From: Rhinopithecus roxellana
Lineage: Eukaryota > Chordata > Mammalia > Primates > Cercopithecidae
Reading direction: 5' to 3'
Assembly: GCF_007565055.1 (NCBI RefSeq)
Contig: NC_044554.1
Location: 56,825,676-56,889,675 of the forward strand
DNA length: 64,000 nt
A program made the position numbers and the translations under genes. Below the pieces are notes generated by a model. It searched no databases and had not been told where the DNA came from. It saw nothing but the letters and a program-made list of their open reading frames with translations. Below, piece by piece: positions 49,050-59,996 of the stretch; within the stretch, counting starts at the first letter, position 1; the number at the start of each line of letters is the position of its first letter.

Positions 49050-51172
49050 GCAGTGGGGTAAATTTAAAACTCCCAACATAGTCTCAAGAAAAAAAGAACA
49101 AATAAAACTATACAATACCCACATCCTCAGCTTAACAAGAAGATAACATGAAAACTTCAAAATATATATAAGTAGAAATAGACACAACAAATCCCAGCAA
49201 GCTATCTCTAAAATCCTGATATAAACTTTTGCAGAGAGCAAGGGCAGTTTGGAAAAAAATATGTGCAGAAGACAGGACATGAAACCACCACCAGAAAGAA
49301 AAAGTCAACAATAAAAGTGAAAACACCAAAAATGTGTCCCGGTAAATCCAGGCAACGACTTCATGAAAGGACCTAAACATCTGCTCAGGATGTGAGGAGA
49401 CAATCTTAGAAAACTAACATTCCTAGGAAAGAATAAGGCAAAAATGAAGAAAGTGGTCCCCTTTGAAAAGCCCGCAGTAAAGTAGAAAAATAAGCAAACA
49501 CGGGAAAGTTAGAATCTTTAAGTTTAAGTAAAACAAATTAAAATAAAAAATTAAACGGCATGCAAACACTCTTCTTACTGCTCCCCTGCCAAAACAAAAA
49601 CAAAGAAAAAAAGCAAACCAAAAAAAAAAATAAAATTTTAAAAACATGCATGTAGAAAATCCATACCTCACTACACAGACAAGGAGGACACTCTTGAAAT
49701 ACAGACACAACAATGCAAATCTCCAAGTCAGTGCACAGAAACAGAAAAGCACAAATCATTTCACCTATATAAAATTACTATTAAAAGAAAGTGGAAAATG
49801 TGAATGCAAGCAATTCAAATAACAAAGTATCTCTTTGCCCAAAGCATATAATGAAGCAGAACAAAACTAAGATACAACACTACAAGCTAAGCTAAATATT
49901 GACAATCAGTATTGGGATGTGAAAAAGTCAGAAATTTAAAAACTAAAATCAGAAATGGGCAAAAAAGAAAGAAGTAAAATGATAATTGATAAATGCAAGG
50001 AAAAATTACAATAAAAATACAAAATTATACCAGAAACAAAGACTAAATCATATAACATCAAAGAAGGAATACAATTAAATGAAAATATAATAAGAGAATG
50101 TAAAAATAATTTAGAAAGACAATAACAGGATTTCAAATGAGACAATACCAGTCTTAAAAATTAGAAAATCAATGGAAAAGAGCAGATTAAAAAGGCAAAC
50201 AGTGGAAGCACAAAAGATACAATTTATATGTAATTACAGGACATAACTTACATGTTATCAGGACCCACAATGCACATAGGAAATTGAGCCAGTATCAAGA
50301 TATATACTGATAAAATATTAGACTTTACAAATTTTCAAAAGTCAGTTCTTCCAGGTAAAATATAAAACATATTACAGGAACAAGAGAATTAGATTAGCAT
50401 CAGAATACCCACAAACAACCAAGAAAGTAAGGCAACAGAAGAATAGCATTTTTAAAAATCCTCTAAGAAAGAAGTGTGAATCAGGTTTTTATATCCAGCC
50501 AAACTATCCATCAAGTATAAAGGCCATAGAAAAACTCTTTTAAACATTTGATTAGAGAATTATGTAACCGTGGGGAATCAACTAGAAAAGGAATTGGCAA
50601 ATAATTTTCCATAAAGAGACAGAGGGTTCATGTTTTCTACTTTGCAGTCTATTTGGCCTCTATTGCTGTTATTCAACTCTAATTCCAAGTGTGAAAGTGG
50701 CCATAGACTCTATGCAAACAAATAGGTATGGCCAGATTTGCCCCACAGAAAGCCAGAGGGTCATAGTTCATAGACTTCTACACTAGATGATAAACTTCAT
50801 TCAACCAAGAGATAACTAAGCATATAATATGTCAAATTATGTTAAGTTTAATTTTTAACACATTAAATAATGTTATTTCTTTACTATGTTAAAGTATGCT
50901 TAATGTATAAGTTATAGTTCTAAAACTAAAACAAATGTGAGGGCAAGTGCAAAACAATAATGATATATATGATGCATGCTACATATTATAAGCACTGATA
51001 AAATATATATGATATAACTAAAAATGAAAGGAGACAGAAACTAGAAGAAAACAAAATACATTTATTGGCTGTTTTATGAGCAACAGATGGAGGCTAAAAT
51101 ATACTGTTAAAAACTGATAAGTCAGATAAACACTGAAAAATAAGTAAATGGAATAGAACATTTAAAAAGGTT
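49050..51172 (+). mobile_element. Old L1M/HAL1-like LINE sequence
   Basis: A-rich plus-strand LINE text without open ORFs. 'tatatccagccaaactatcc' with 'tcaagtataaaggccataga' near 50500 is characteristic of HAL1/L1M elements. Minus-strand frames here (for example 49423-49752, rich in Phe and Leu) are reverse readings of A-rich DNA. Confidence 0.55.
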
Positions 51173-51189
51173 AAAGAACCAAGTTAACA

Positions 51190-51498
51190 GGCTGAGCATT
51201 ATAGGTGGCTCACACCTATAAAACCAGCACTTTGGAAGGCCGAGACAGGTGGATCACAAGGTGAGGAGTTTGAGACCAGCCTGGCCAATACAGTGAAACC
51301 CCATCTCTACTAAAAATACAAAAAAATCGTCAGGTGTGGTGGTGGATGCCTATAATCCCAGCTACCTGGGAGGCTGAGGCAGGAGAATCACTTGAACCTG
51401 GGAGTAGGAGGTTGCAGTGAGCCAAGATCACGCCATTGCACTCCAGCCCAGGCAACAGTGTGAGATACAAGTCTCAAAAAAAAAAAAAAAAAAAAAAA
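51190..51498 (+). mobile_element. Alu (AluS age)
   Basis: Plus-strand Alu with target duplication AAAGAACCAAGTTAA at 51173-51187 and 51499-51513, perfect. Confidence 0.94.
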
Positions 51499-51599
51499 AA
51501 AGAACCAAGTTAATATAGAAGAAATACAAATGTTCTTTAAAACTAAAAGAAAAATTGTAATTATAAGGTTAAAAAAATACACCATATAAAGAAACACAA

Positions 51600-53640
51600 A
51601 AAATACAATACACGCGACTGTAACAAAGCAGTCTACAAGAAGTGTGAGCTTAACTCATACGGTAAAAGACATTAAATTTAACTCACAAAGTAAGACCTAA
51701 CTGTTTCTATAATCAAGAAATATATCAAAACAAAATAATTCAGAAAGGCTAAAAATAAAGGGATGGGCAAATGTCTGCCAGTCAACTACAATGAATGAGA
51801 AAACAAAGGTAATGATAATTATATCAGATGAAATAAAATTAAAACCAAAAAGTATTAAACATGAAAAAATGATAGTATTTGTTATTGTGAAAAGCCACAA
51901 TTCACATGAACACATATCAATTAAGAATATTTAAGGACCAAAAATATCAGCAACCACCTACATAAAGCAAAAATGACAAGAGTCCGAGGAGACAAAATAA
52001 TAAGAAGAAGATGAATTTTTAACACACTACTCTCACTACAAAACAATTTAAATGGAAACAAGTAAGCATACTGAATACCTAAAGAACATAATCAATAAGC
52101 TAGTTCTGATGAATAAATATCAATTTTTACATCGTAACAACAGAGAATATACTTTTTTCTCCAGCACGCATGACACATTCACAAAAATGGTCATGTATTA
52201 CAAAAAATCAGTAACTTCCAAAAGTAGAAAAACTACAAACAAAAATGTCTAATCACAAAACAAAATGAAAAGAAATTTAAAAAAAAACTTATAAATCGAT
52301 ATTTCCACTTAGAAATTTTAAAACTTTCTATTAAACAATACTGAGTGGAAGGATACATATAAACCAAAGTTATGGAATTCTAAAAGTTAATAATAATGGA
52401 AACATTATATCTCAAAATACATGGGGTGTGTGGGATATATTTAAAGCAGCAATCGGGGAAAATACAGAGCCTTAAAGCTGTTTATCAACAAAATCAAAAG
52501 AATAAAAATTAAAAAAATTCTCAATTGAAAATACTTAAACACTGATAGTACAACATATTGGTGAAGATATGGAACAACTAAATATATCATACATTGCCAG
52601 TGAGAATAAAAATTTTAAAATAATTTGGCAGTTACAAACTTAATGATAGATTTATCATGATACCATGTAATATCACTTTTAGGTATTTACCTATAGTGTA
52701 CTACAAGAGATACATCATATGGTGGCTGTAAGACTAGTGATAGCTGTAAGGCCCACTCAAACCTCTCACAGGGCCTGCACTACATGTTGCTTAGCAGTAT
52801 GCTGCAGCCGGGCCTGGGGATTTCTGGGAGATAAGACCCCCTAAGCACAGATGCAACTCTCATAAACCTTAAGACAAAGCTTACCCTTACAAAGATAGCT
52901 TAAACTCCCTTTAAAGAAACACCTGGTAACTGACTCAGACTGGATACAGGTACAAGAAAGGAGGTTGAATGCCCCGAACCCTGAGAAGAGTCTCCTGATG
53001 GAGACTTTCCCATCAGACAGTCATTCAAGCTCCTGGCTGTATCTGGCCTATGCCACCAGCCTGCTCCCACTATCTGTCCTACAAGAGTGCTGCAAGAATA
53101 AATTGAATATCAGACAGTGTCTAAGATTCCTCTTTGAGATGAATTGGACCAAAGGGGAAAAATTTTCCCTGGGGAAGCTGGTTAACTAGGATCCCAAGAA
53201 CCCCAAACATTACCCAAGTGAAATAAAAACATACATCCACACAACGACTTCTGTGCAAATAAACATAGCAGCTTCATTCTTAATAGCAAAACAAAAACAA
53301 AACATGAAAATAAGCCAAATACCTATCACCTTGTAAATGAATAAATGAAATGCAGTATAGCCATATGATGGAATATTAGTCTGCAATTAAAAGGAAAAAG
53401 CTACTGACAACATACACATACAATGATATGGATAAATGCCAAAAGCATTATGCTTAGAAAAAGCAGACAGACTCAAAGGACTACATATAGAAGGATTCTA
53501 CTTATACAAAATTCTAGTCTAAGTAAACTCCACACTCTCTCTCCCACTGATAACAACAAAATTATTAGTCAAAATATGTAAAGCAACTATTTAAGGATTC
53601 TGAAAAGTCAATAATATCAGGTGAATTCGAGAGGAAATAA
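51600..53640 (+). mobile_element. L1M copy (ORF2 to 3' part), decayed
   Basis: Plus-strand L1M ORF2 text in order: endonuclease region near 52140 ('gagaatatacttttttctcc'), 'aatacatggggtgtgtggga' region near 52420, and 'ttttaggtatttacc' joined after an LTR to 'ttacccaagtgaaataaaaa'. Later 'catagcagcttcattcttaa' and 'tacaaaattctag' complete the 3' part. No open frames remain. Confidence 0.72.
52692..53209 (+). mobile_element. Solo LTR of unassigned endogenous retrovirus, inside L1M
   Basis: The host L1M reads 'aggtatttacc', is interrupted for 518 bp, and resumes at 'ttacccaagtgaaat'; TTACC at 52687-52691 and 53210-53214 is the target duplication. The insert ends in CA and its first two bases are TA (TG expected). 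An AATAAA signal lies at 53096-53101, consistent with an LTR U3-R-U5 layout. A 74-codon frame inside (52965-53189) is not a gene. I cannot name the family. Confidence 0.75.
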
Positions 53641-53649
53641 CAACTCAAA

Positions 53650-54640
53650 GAAACACCAACATAGTATCTCAAAGAGTAAAGTATATATATTGTAATTCCT
53701 AGAAAACAATTCAAATACATGAAGCAAAAACTAACAGAACTAAAAGGAGAAAATTATAAATCCAAGCTTATAGCTAGAGACTTCAACACTGCTTTCTCAG
53801 TGATCAATAAGCAAGTAAAGAGAAAATCGGGATGCATTAAGAAAACCCAGACAATACCAAAAACACTTAATTGAAAGTTACAGAATATTCTTTCTCTGCA
53901 AAAAGCAGAATACACATTCTTTTCAAGAGCACATGGAATATTCACTAAAACACACCATGTCTTAATCATAAAACAAATTTTAACAAATTTAAAAGAATTG
54001 AAATTATACAAAGTACGTTATCTAAGAATTACAATAGAATTAAACTAGAAATTAGTCACAGAAATATAGGAAAGTCTTTAAATGCTTGGAAATTAAACAT
54101 TAAACTCCAGGAAGAATTCTTGAAAGAGAACACTCCAGGAAGAATTCTCAAAGGAAGTGTATTAGTTTCAAAGGAATTCTCGGATGAAGTGTATTAGTTT
54201 GCCCAGGTTGCTATAACAAAAAAAAAACCCTCAACTGGTGGCTTAAACAACACATTTATATCTCACAGTTCAGGAAGTTCAAGATCAAGGTGCTGGCAGA
54301 TTCAGATCCTGGTGAGGGCTCTCTACCTAACTTGCAGACAACCACCTTCTCACTGTGTTCTTACATGGTGAAGAAAGAGAAAACTCTGGTCTCTCTTCCT
54401 GTTCTTGTAAAGACATTAATCCCAGCATGAGAGTCCCACTCTCATTAATGAAAAGCACTTCTATATAAGAAACTAGGGGTGAAAAGAACAAAATAAAACC
54501 AAAGCAACCAGAAATAAAAAGGAAAGTTACAGATAGAAGACATCAATGAAATTGAAAAGAGAAAAACAATAGACGAAAACAATGAAACCAAAACCAGGTT
54601 ATTTGGAAAGACTGATAAACTTCTTGTCAAATGGATCTTG
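53650..54640 (+). mobile_element. Second L1M copy (ORF2 endonuclease region)
   Basis: Plus-strand L1M text: 'catgaagcaaaaactaacag', 'gcagaatacacattcttttc', 'aagagcacatggaatattca', 'acaaatttaaaagaattgaa', then after an LTR interruption 'gacatcaatgaaattgaaaa' and 'gaaaccaaaaccaggttatt'. This 5' ORF2 sequence follows the 3' part of the previous copy, so these are separate insertions or a rearranged one. Confidence 0.75.
54190..54455 (+). mobile_element. MLT1/MaLR-type LTR, probably incomplete
   Basis: Begins 'tgtattagtttgcccaggtt' 'gctataac', then 'ggtggcttaaacaacaca', 'caagatcaaggtgctggcag' and 'tctcttcctgttcttgtaaa', the layout of MLT1-like LTRs. It interrupts the L1M copy. Preceded by two short local duplications (see findings). 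Confidence 0.65.
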
Positions 54641-54823
54641 CAAATGTAAATTTATCTCATATTCTGACTTATGGGAGGGATCTTCATTTAGGTCTTTAGA
54701 CTTGTGACCTTAGGTCTTCAGACTTTATGTCTACAACTCTCCACTTCCATCTAATGTCCGAGTATAGACAATGCAGAAAGTTTCTTCTAAAAAGGGAATA
54801 CACCTTCTAAATGATCAAATTTC

Positions 54824-55131
54824 TTTCTTTTTTTCTTTCTTTCTTTCTTTTGAGATGAAGTCTCGCTCTATCACCCAGGCTAGAGTACAGTGGGGTGATC
54901 TCGGCTCACTGTAACTTCTGCCTCCCAGGTTCAAATGATTCTCCTGCCTCAGCCTCCCAAGTAGCTGGGATTACAGGTGCCTGCCACCATGCCTGTCTAA
55001 TTTTTGTATTTTTAGTAGAGACCGTGTTTTACCATGTTGGTCAGGCTGGTCTCAAACTCCTGACCTCGTAATCTGCCCGCCTCGGCCTCCCAAAGTGCTG
55101 AGATTACAGGTGTGAGCCACCGTACCTGGCC
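54824..55131 (-). mobile_element. Alu with (TTTC)n tail
   Basis: Reverse-complement Alu preceded by TTTC repeats. Target duplication CTAAATGATCAAATTTC (54807-54823) and CTAAATGCTCAAATTTC (55133-55149), one difference. Confidence 0.94.
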
Positions 55132-55229
55132 CCTAAATGCTCAAATTTCAATATCGCTTTATGAGTGCTTATGACACATACACAACAAAGTATTTGGTAA
55201 CATTTCTTTAAGACAGAGTTGAATCACAA

Positions 55230-55715
55230 GTGAATCAGAAGCATATGAGGTGTAATCCATTGATAAGCCACATCTTAATTCTGGTTGGTGTCTACACAGG
55301 AGCTTTCTCCAGCTTCTGCCTCTCTATGGCTTCCTTCCAGAATCTACATCTTTGCTTCTCAAAACATGATCTCAACAATTGCCCTGTAATAAGGTCAACC
55401 TCCCCACCTCCCCATGCCCTACCTATAAACGTTATTTGGCCACAGCTCCTTTACTTTAGCAGAAGCTTTCCAGCTTCCCTTGATATGTTCTTAAGCTTGC
55501 TATTTTTACAACTATTTCAAAACCAGGACATTCTAAGTCATGAAAAATCTTCAGCTGTTCTAGAGCTCTATAGATCTATGACCTCAAGGAAGCTGCAACT
55601 AAGTTGCCTGAGAGAGGAGGAACACAAAATAAATACAAAGTATAGCAGACAATCTAGGCCTATGAGAAATGCTAAGATTCCTATGGTACCAGTTATAAAT
55701 ACTGTAGAATTTTAG
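55230..55715 (+). other. Unexplained 161-codon open frame
   Basis: The longest open frame in the window outside L1. It starts M-N-Q-K-H-M-R-C-N-P and includes hydrophobic stretches, but shows no recognisable domain. There is no evident promoter, splice context or homologue that I know. Length alone is weak evidence in 64 kb searched in six frames. Most likely non-coding. Confidence 0.2.
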
Positions 55716-55930
55716 AGAAAGTGAGATGAATGAGAATTGGAATGGCCTTCATATGTCAGGTTGTACCTAGAGGAAGACACAAGGTGCTCAGAAAATGGGA
55801 ACCACAGGAATAAAAGCACAGCAATACTAATATCCAAGGAGCGGGAAAGACGCCAGCATGACTAGCGCACAGATTTTATATTCGAGGTGAAATACAGTTT
55901 GAGAGACTTGAAATCAAGCAGATGAGTTCA

Positions 55931-56234
55931 GGCCAGGTGCAGTGGCTCATGCCTGTAATCCCAGGACTTTGGGAGGCCAAGACAGGCAGATCACTTGAGG
56001 TCAGGAGTTCAAGACCAGCCTGGCCAACATAGCGAAATCCCGTCTACAAAAATACAAAAATCAGCTGAGTGTGGTGGTGGGCGCCTGTAATCCTAGCTAC
56101 TCGGGAGGCTGAGGCAGAAGAATCGTTTGAATCTGGGAGGCAAATGTTGCAGTGAGCCGAGATCACACCAGTACACTCCAGCCTGGGTGACACAGCAAGA
56201 CTATGTCTCAAAAAAAAAAAAAAAAAAAAAAAAA
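55931..56234 (+). mobile_element. Alu (AluS age)
   Basis: Plus-strand full-length Alu from 'ggccaggtgcagtggctcat' to a 24-nt A tail. Target duplication is unclear. It faces the Alu at 54824 in inverted orientation 800 bp away. Confidence 0.92.
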
Positions 56235-56730
56235 GCAATGGGAAACAGGTGCAGAGAAGTGATAGACGAGGAAAGTGATTTAGTGATTTTGGGGGAAGGC
56301 GAATGGAGCAGAGGGTACATTGTGCTTGGAGAAAGTTTGACACCAGGCAGGCCACCAGAAGTTATGCCTGGATGGCAGAAATGGAAAGAAAACATAAAAG
56401 ACAGATGCAAAATGTTTTCAAAGATGGCACTGAATGTACTTAGTGAGTAGGAGCAGAAGATAAAGAAGCAATTGAGTTTCTGGGAGAAAATGACTAGGTA
56501 AATTTTAAAAGCAGCAAAACAAAGAGAGAAAATAAAGGAACTAGTTGAGAAGATAAGGGGGTGAACATTAATTCTAAGTGATGACAACATTCTTGAGTGG
56601 CCATGTTCTTTCTCAGCAGAGATTAGAGTACCAGAACAGGATCATAATTATCTACATAAACATGATAAAGTCACACAAAAATTGATGCCGTGGGGAAAAC
56701 TGTTAGTGAGAGAAGGGGATTAAAAAAAAT
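56235..56730. other. Unannotated sequence
   Basis: Purine-rich on the plus strand, no recognisable gene or repeat. Confidence 0.4.
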
Positions 56731-57902
56731 TTTTTTTTAAAAACTCTTTAGTTTTGCAATTAATAAGAAAATTTCTATTTTTTATCTTTTTTTGTCTTCA
56801 ACATTTAAGTTCAAGGATACATGTGCAGGATATGCAGGTTTGTTCTGTAGGTAAATGTGTGTATGGTGGTTTGCTGCACAGATCATCCCATCACCTAGGT
56901 ATGAAGCCCAGCCCATATTAACTATTCTTTCTGATGCTCTCCCTCACCCCACAATAGGCCTCAGTGTCTGTTTTTCCCCTCCCTGTGTCCATTTGTTCTT
57001 ATCACTCAGCTCCCAATTATAAGTGAGAACATGCAGTGTTTGGTTTTTTGTTCCTGTGTTAGTCTGCTGAGAACAACGGCTTCCAACTCCATCCATGTCC
57101 CTGCAAAGGACATTATCTCATTCCTTTATATGGCTGCATAATATTCCATAGTGTATATGTACCACATTTTCTTTCTTTCTTTTTTTTTTTTTTTTTTTTT
57201 GGAGACAAGAGTCTCACTCTGTTGCCCAGGCTGGAGTGCAATGGCATGGTCTTGGCCCACTGCAACCTCTGGGTCCTGGGTTCAAGCAATTCTCCTGCTT
57301 CAGCCTTCAAAGTAGCTGGGACTACAGGTACCTGTCACCATGCCCAGCTACTCTTTTGTATTTTTAGTAGAGATGGGGTTTCACCGTGTTGGCCAGGCTG
57401 GTCATGTGCCACATTTTCTTTGTCCAGTCTATCATTAATGGGCATTTAGGTTGATTCCATGTCTTTGCTATTGTGAATAGTACTGCAGTGAACATACATG
57501 TGGATATATCTTTATAATAGAATAACTTCTATTCCTTTGGGTATATATCTATTGATGGGATTGCTGGGTCAAATGGTATTTCTGCCTCTAGGTTTTTGAG
57601 GAATTGCCACACTGTACTCCAAAATGGTTGAACTAATATACACTCCCACCAACAGTGTAAAAGTGTTCCTTTCTCCCCACAACCTCACCAGTGTCTGTTG
57701 TTTTTTGACTTTTTAGTAATAGCCATTCTGACTGGTGTGAGTGGTATCTCATTGTGGTTTTGATTTGCATTTCTCCAATGATCAGTGATGTTGAGTTTTT
57801 TTTTCATGTCTGTTGGCTGCCTGGATGTCTTCTATTGAGAAGTGTCTGTTCATGTCCTTTGCCCACTTTTTAATGGGGTTTTGTTTTTCATGTAAATTTC
57901 AA
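56731..57902 (-). mobile_element. L1 3' half (primate, older than monkey-specific), with nested Alu
   Basis: Reverse-complement L1: 3' UTR ('caaggatacatgtgcaggat', 'ataggcctcagtgtctg') followed by ORF2 C-terminal sequence up to 'cctttgcccactttttaatg' and 'catgtaaatttc', where it is 5'-truncated. Interrupted at 57175-57402 by an Alu. ORF2 is broken. Confidence 0.9.
57175..57402 (-). mobile_element. 5'-truncated Alu nested in L1
   Basis: Reverse-complement Alu ending at 'ggccaggctggt' within the left monomer. Host L1 text ATGTACCACATTTTCTTT (57157-57174) is repeated as ATGTGCCACATTTTCTTT (57404-57421), the target duplication. Confidence 0.94.
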
Positions 57903-58042
57903 CACTTTCCAACCATCCAATGAGGAGGGAAGAAAAAAGATGAGCAGAGGAACAGTTATGGAAAACAGGTTAAAAAAATATTTTAAAAAGTTATTGTTTG
58001 TCAGTGGTGTCCAATGTCATAGAGGTCAAGGAAAATGAGGAT
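57854..58042 (+). repeat. Duplicated segment A (L1 5' edge plus flank)
   Basis: Contains the last ~50 bp of the L1 at 56731-57902 and about 140 bp of adjacent sequence. The same sequence is present in inverted orientation at 59531-59729: 'ttttcatgtaaatttcaa', 'aaccatcca[a/g]tgagga' and 'tcagtggtgtccaatgt' are shared. I estimate roughly 80% identity. Confidence 0.85.
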
Positions 58043-58080
58043 AGAAGGAAGACAACTAAGCTTAAGAGTTGAAAAGTTAT

Positions 58081-58325
58081 GGCCGGTGGTTGCCAGGGAC
58101 CAGAGGTGAGAGCAATAAGGAGTTGTTTAATGGGAAAAAAGTTTTAGTTTTGCAGAATGAAAAAGTTCTGGAAATGGATGGTGGTGATGATTACATGACA
58201 ATATAAATCATCACATTGTCACTATAACATATTGGTATAGTTTATTAATATCATTGAGCTCTACACTTAAAATGGTTAAGATGGTAAGTTTTATAAGTAT
58301 TTTACCACACACAAAAAATGGAAGT
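58081..58325 (+). mobile_element. L1M 3' UTR fragment; includes duplicated segment B
   Basis: 'tggttgccagggaccagagg', 'tggtggtgatgattacatga' and 'ttgagctctacacttaaaat', 'ggttaagatggtaagtttta' correspond to the L1MB/L1MC-type 3' UTR. The first ~125 bp (segment B) recur in direct orientation at 59406-59525. Confidence 0.72.
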
Positions 58326-59401
58326 TATGCCATTTTCTTTGCAAAAATCTATAACTTACTGTGTTTTATGTTGTTGTTGTTATTTTTCATTTTAAGAGGT
58401 ACATTAGGTTTTTCTGCATGTGGAAAAGAAAATAAGCAGTTATTCACATTGAATTTCCCAGAAGTTCCCAATGATCAATAGTTATTTAGACATATTTTTC
58501 TCACCTGAGAAAAATTTCCTTTTGAATCAATTTTTCATGAAGATTTCTAATATATAAAAGGAAAAAAACATAAATTCCTTATAAAATCCAGGTAATTATA
58601 TCTTTTGTCCGCAGTTTTCTGGGGAACATAGATACCATATTCATCCCAGTCCCTAAATCTTACATTTCTATTCTAACTCTTTCATATTGAGGACAAAGAA
58701 ATTGAAGCCCGGAGGCTGAATGATATGCAGATTACCCATGGTGCTGGCAGAAGGGGTGGGACAAGGACCCAGGTCTTCAGAGGCCCTGCTCCATGTGCTT
58801 TCTGCCATGTCATGCTCTTTCTGAAGTGAGTTCTTCTCACAAATAATTCTGTAAATTTGTGTAGGAGTCTTATATAGGAATTACATTAATGAAAGTCCCT
58901 TTTAAAAAAATTTCTTGTTTCAGAAAGAGGAAACAGGCTACTATATTTCAAATTAATTATGGTAGAATGTTACTCATTTCAACCAGTCTATAGTCTATAA
59001 ACAACTGTAAGGCATAGTTATTATGCCATGCTCAGAAAGTACTCATAAATAGAGCTAATCTCTTAATTAGATATTATTAACAGAATTACTATATAATGTA
59101 AGCTATTATCATTTCTAATCCTAGAAAATTTTATGGGTTATCATCCCTAAACTACTTTTGCCTAAAAACCATTCGGAACACTGAAGAAGAAAAAAGGCAG
59201 CAATAAAGAGGTAGGAGTCACATGACTCTTTATTCTTTCTCACCTATTGTTCTTGCACTGACTTATTTCTTGGTGATTATAAAATTACTGATTTATTGGA
59301 GGTTCTTTAGCACCATAACAGCTTTGCTTTCTCCTATGAATTACTACGTCTTATTAAAAAGGAAAGAGTTCTTTCACCTTCTTGGATATAACCAATAACA
59401 C
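58326..59401. other. Unannotated except one MIR
   Basis: AT-rich. Besides the MIR listed separately no feature is recognised. Confidence 0.4.
58650..58825 (-). mobile_element. MIR SINE
   Basis: Reverse-complement MIR landmarks: 'gaggacaaagaaattgaagc', 'gcagattacccatggtgctg' and 'ggacccaggtcttcagag', then 'ccatgtcatgctctt'. They match the order 'gaggaaactgaggc', 'cacacagc', 'gaacccaggtctg' of the family. Confidence 0.62.
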
Positions 59402-59405
59402 TGAC

Positions 59406-59525
59406 ATTTGCCAGGGCCCAGGGGTGAGAGGAATAAGGAGTTGTTGTTTAATGGGCATAAAATTTTAGTTTTGCAGAATGAAAAAGTTCTGGAAATGGAT
59501 GGTGGTGATGATTACATGACAATAT
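59406..59525 (+). repeat. Duplicated segment B' (direct copy of 58081-58204)
   Basis: 63 consecutive bases at 59463-59525 are identical to 58142-58204, including 'gcagaatgaaaaagttctgg'. The preceding ~60 bases also align with a few differences. The source is an L1M 3' UTR fragment. Confidence 0.93.
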
Positions 59526-59530
59526 GTAAT

Positions 59531-59729
59531 CATTCTCCTTAATCTCTTTGTAACATTGGACACCACTGACAATAACTTTTAAAAGTTTTTTTTAACCTCT
59601 CTATTTTTCACAACTACTCCTAAACTTTCTGCACAAGCTCACATTTTTCCTTCCCTCCTCACTGGATGGTTAAAAAACTTTGAAATTTACATGAAAAACA
59701 CAACCCCACTAAGAAGTGGGCAAAGGACA
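59531..59729 (-). repeat. Duplicated segment A' (inverted copy of 57854-58042)
   Basis: Reverse complement of segment A, including the L1 5' edge ('gaaatttacatgaaaaacac', 'aagtgggcaaaggacat'). It abuts B' at its left, whereas in the source A precedes B by 38 bp. Confidence 0.88.
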
Positions 59730-59842
59730 TTTGGATGTAGCCAATGCAGAATGACATTTCTTTGAGCAGGGTTAACCCAGTGCCTGAATATGAGCCAAAT
59801 TTTTTTCTCATAATTAGATATTTTGCATTCATTTGGCTAGTA

Positions 59843-59963
59843 CAGGTATTCCTTATTATCCTTGGGGTTCCAGGACCCCCATGGATATCAAAATCCATAG
59901 ATGCTCAAGTCCCTGATATAAAATGGGATAGTATTTGCATGTAACCCACATGCATCCTCCCAC

Positions 59964-59996
<33 letters not shown>

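Noticed and set aside
49423..49759. 109- and 73-codon hydrophobic frames (Phe/Leu/Cys-rich), possible membrane proteins
   Set aside because: They are the reverse strand of A-rich LINE sequence; T-rich DNA always yields Phe/Leu-rich frames.
52965..53189. 74-codon frame starting M-N-A-P-N-P
   Set aside because: Lies entirely inside a solo LTR; no retroviral coding region is present in solo LTRs.
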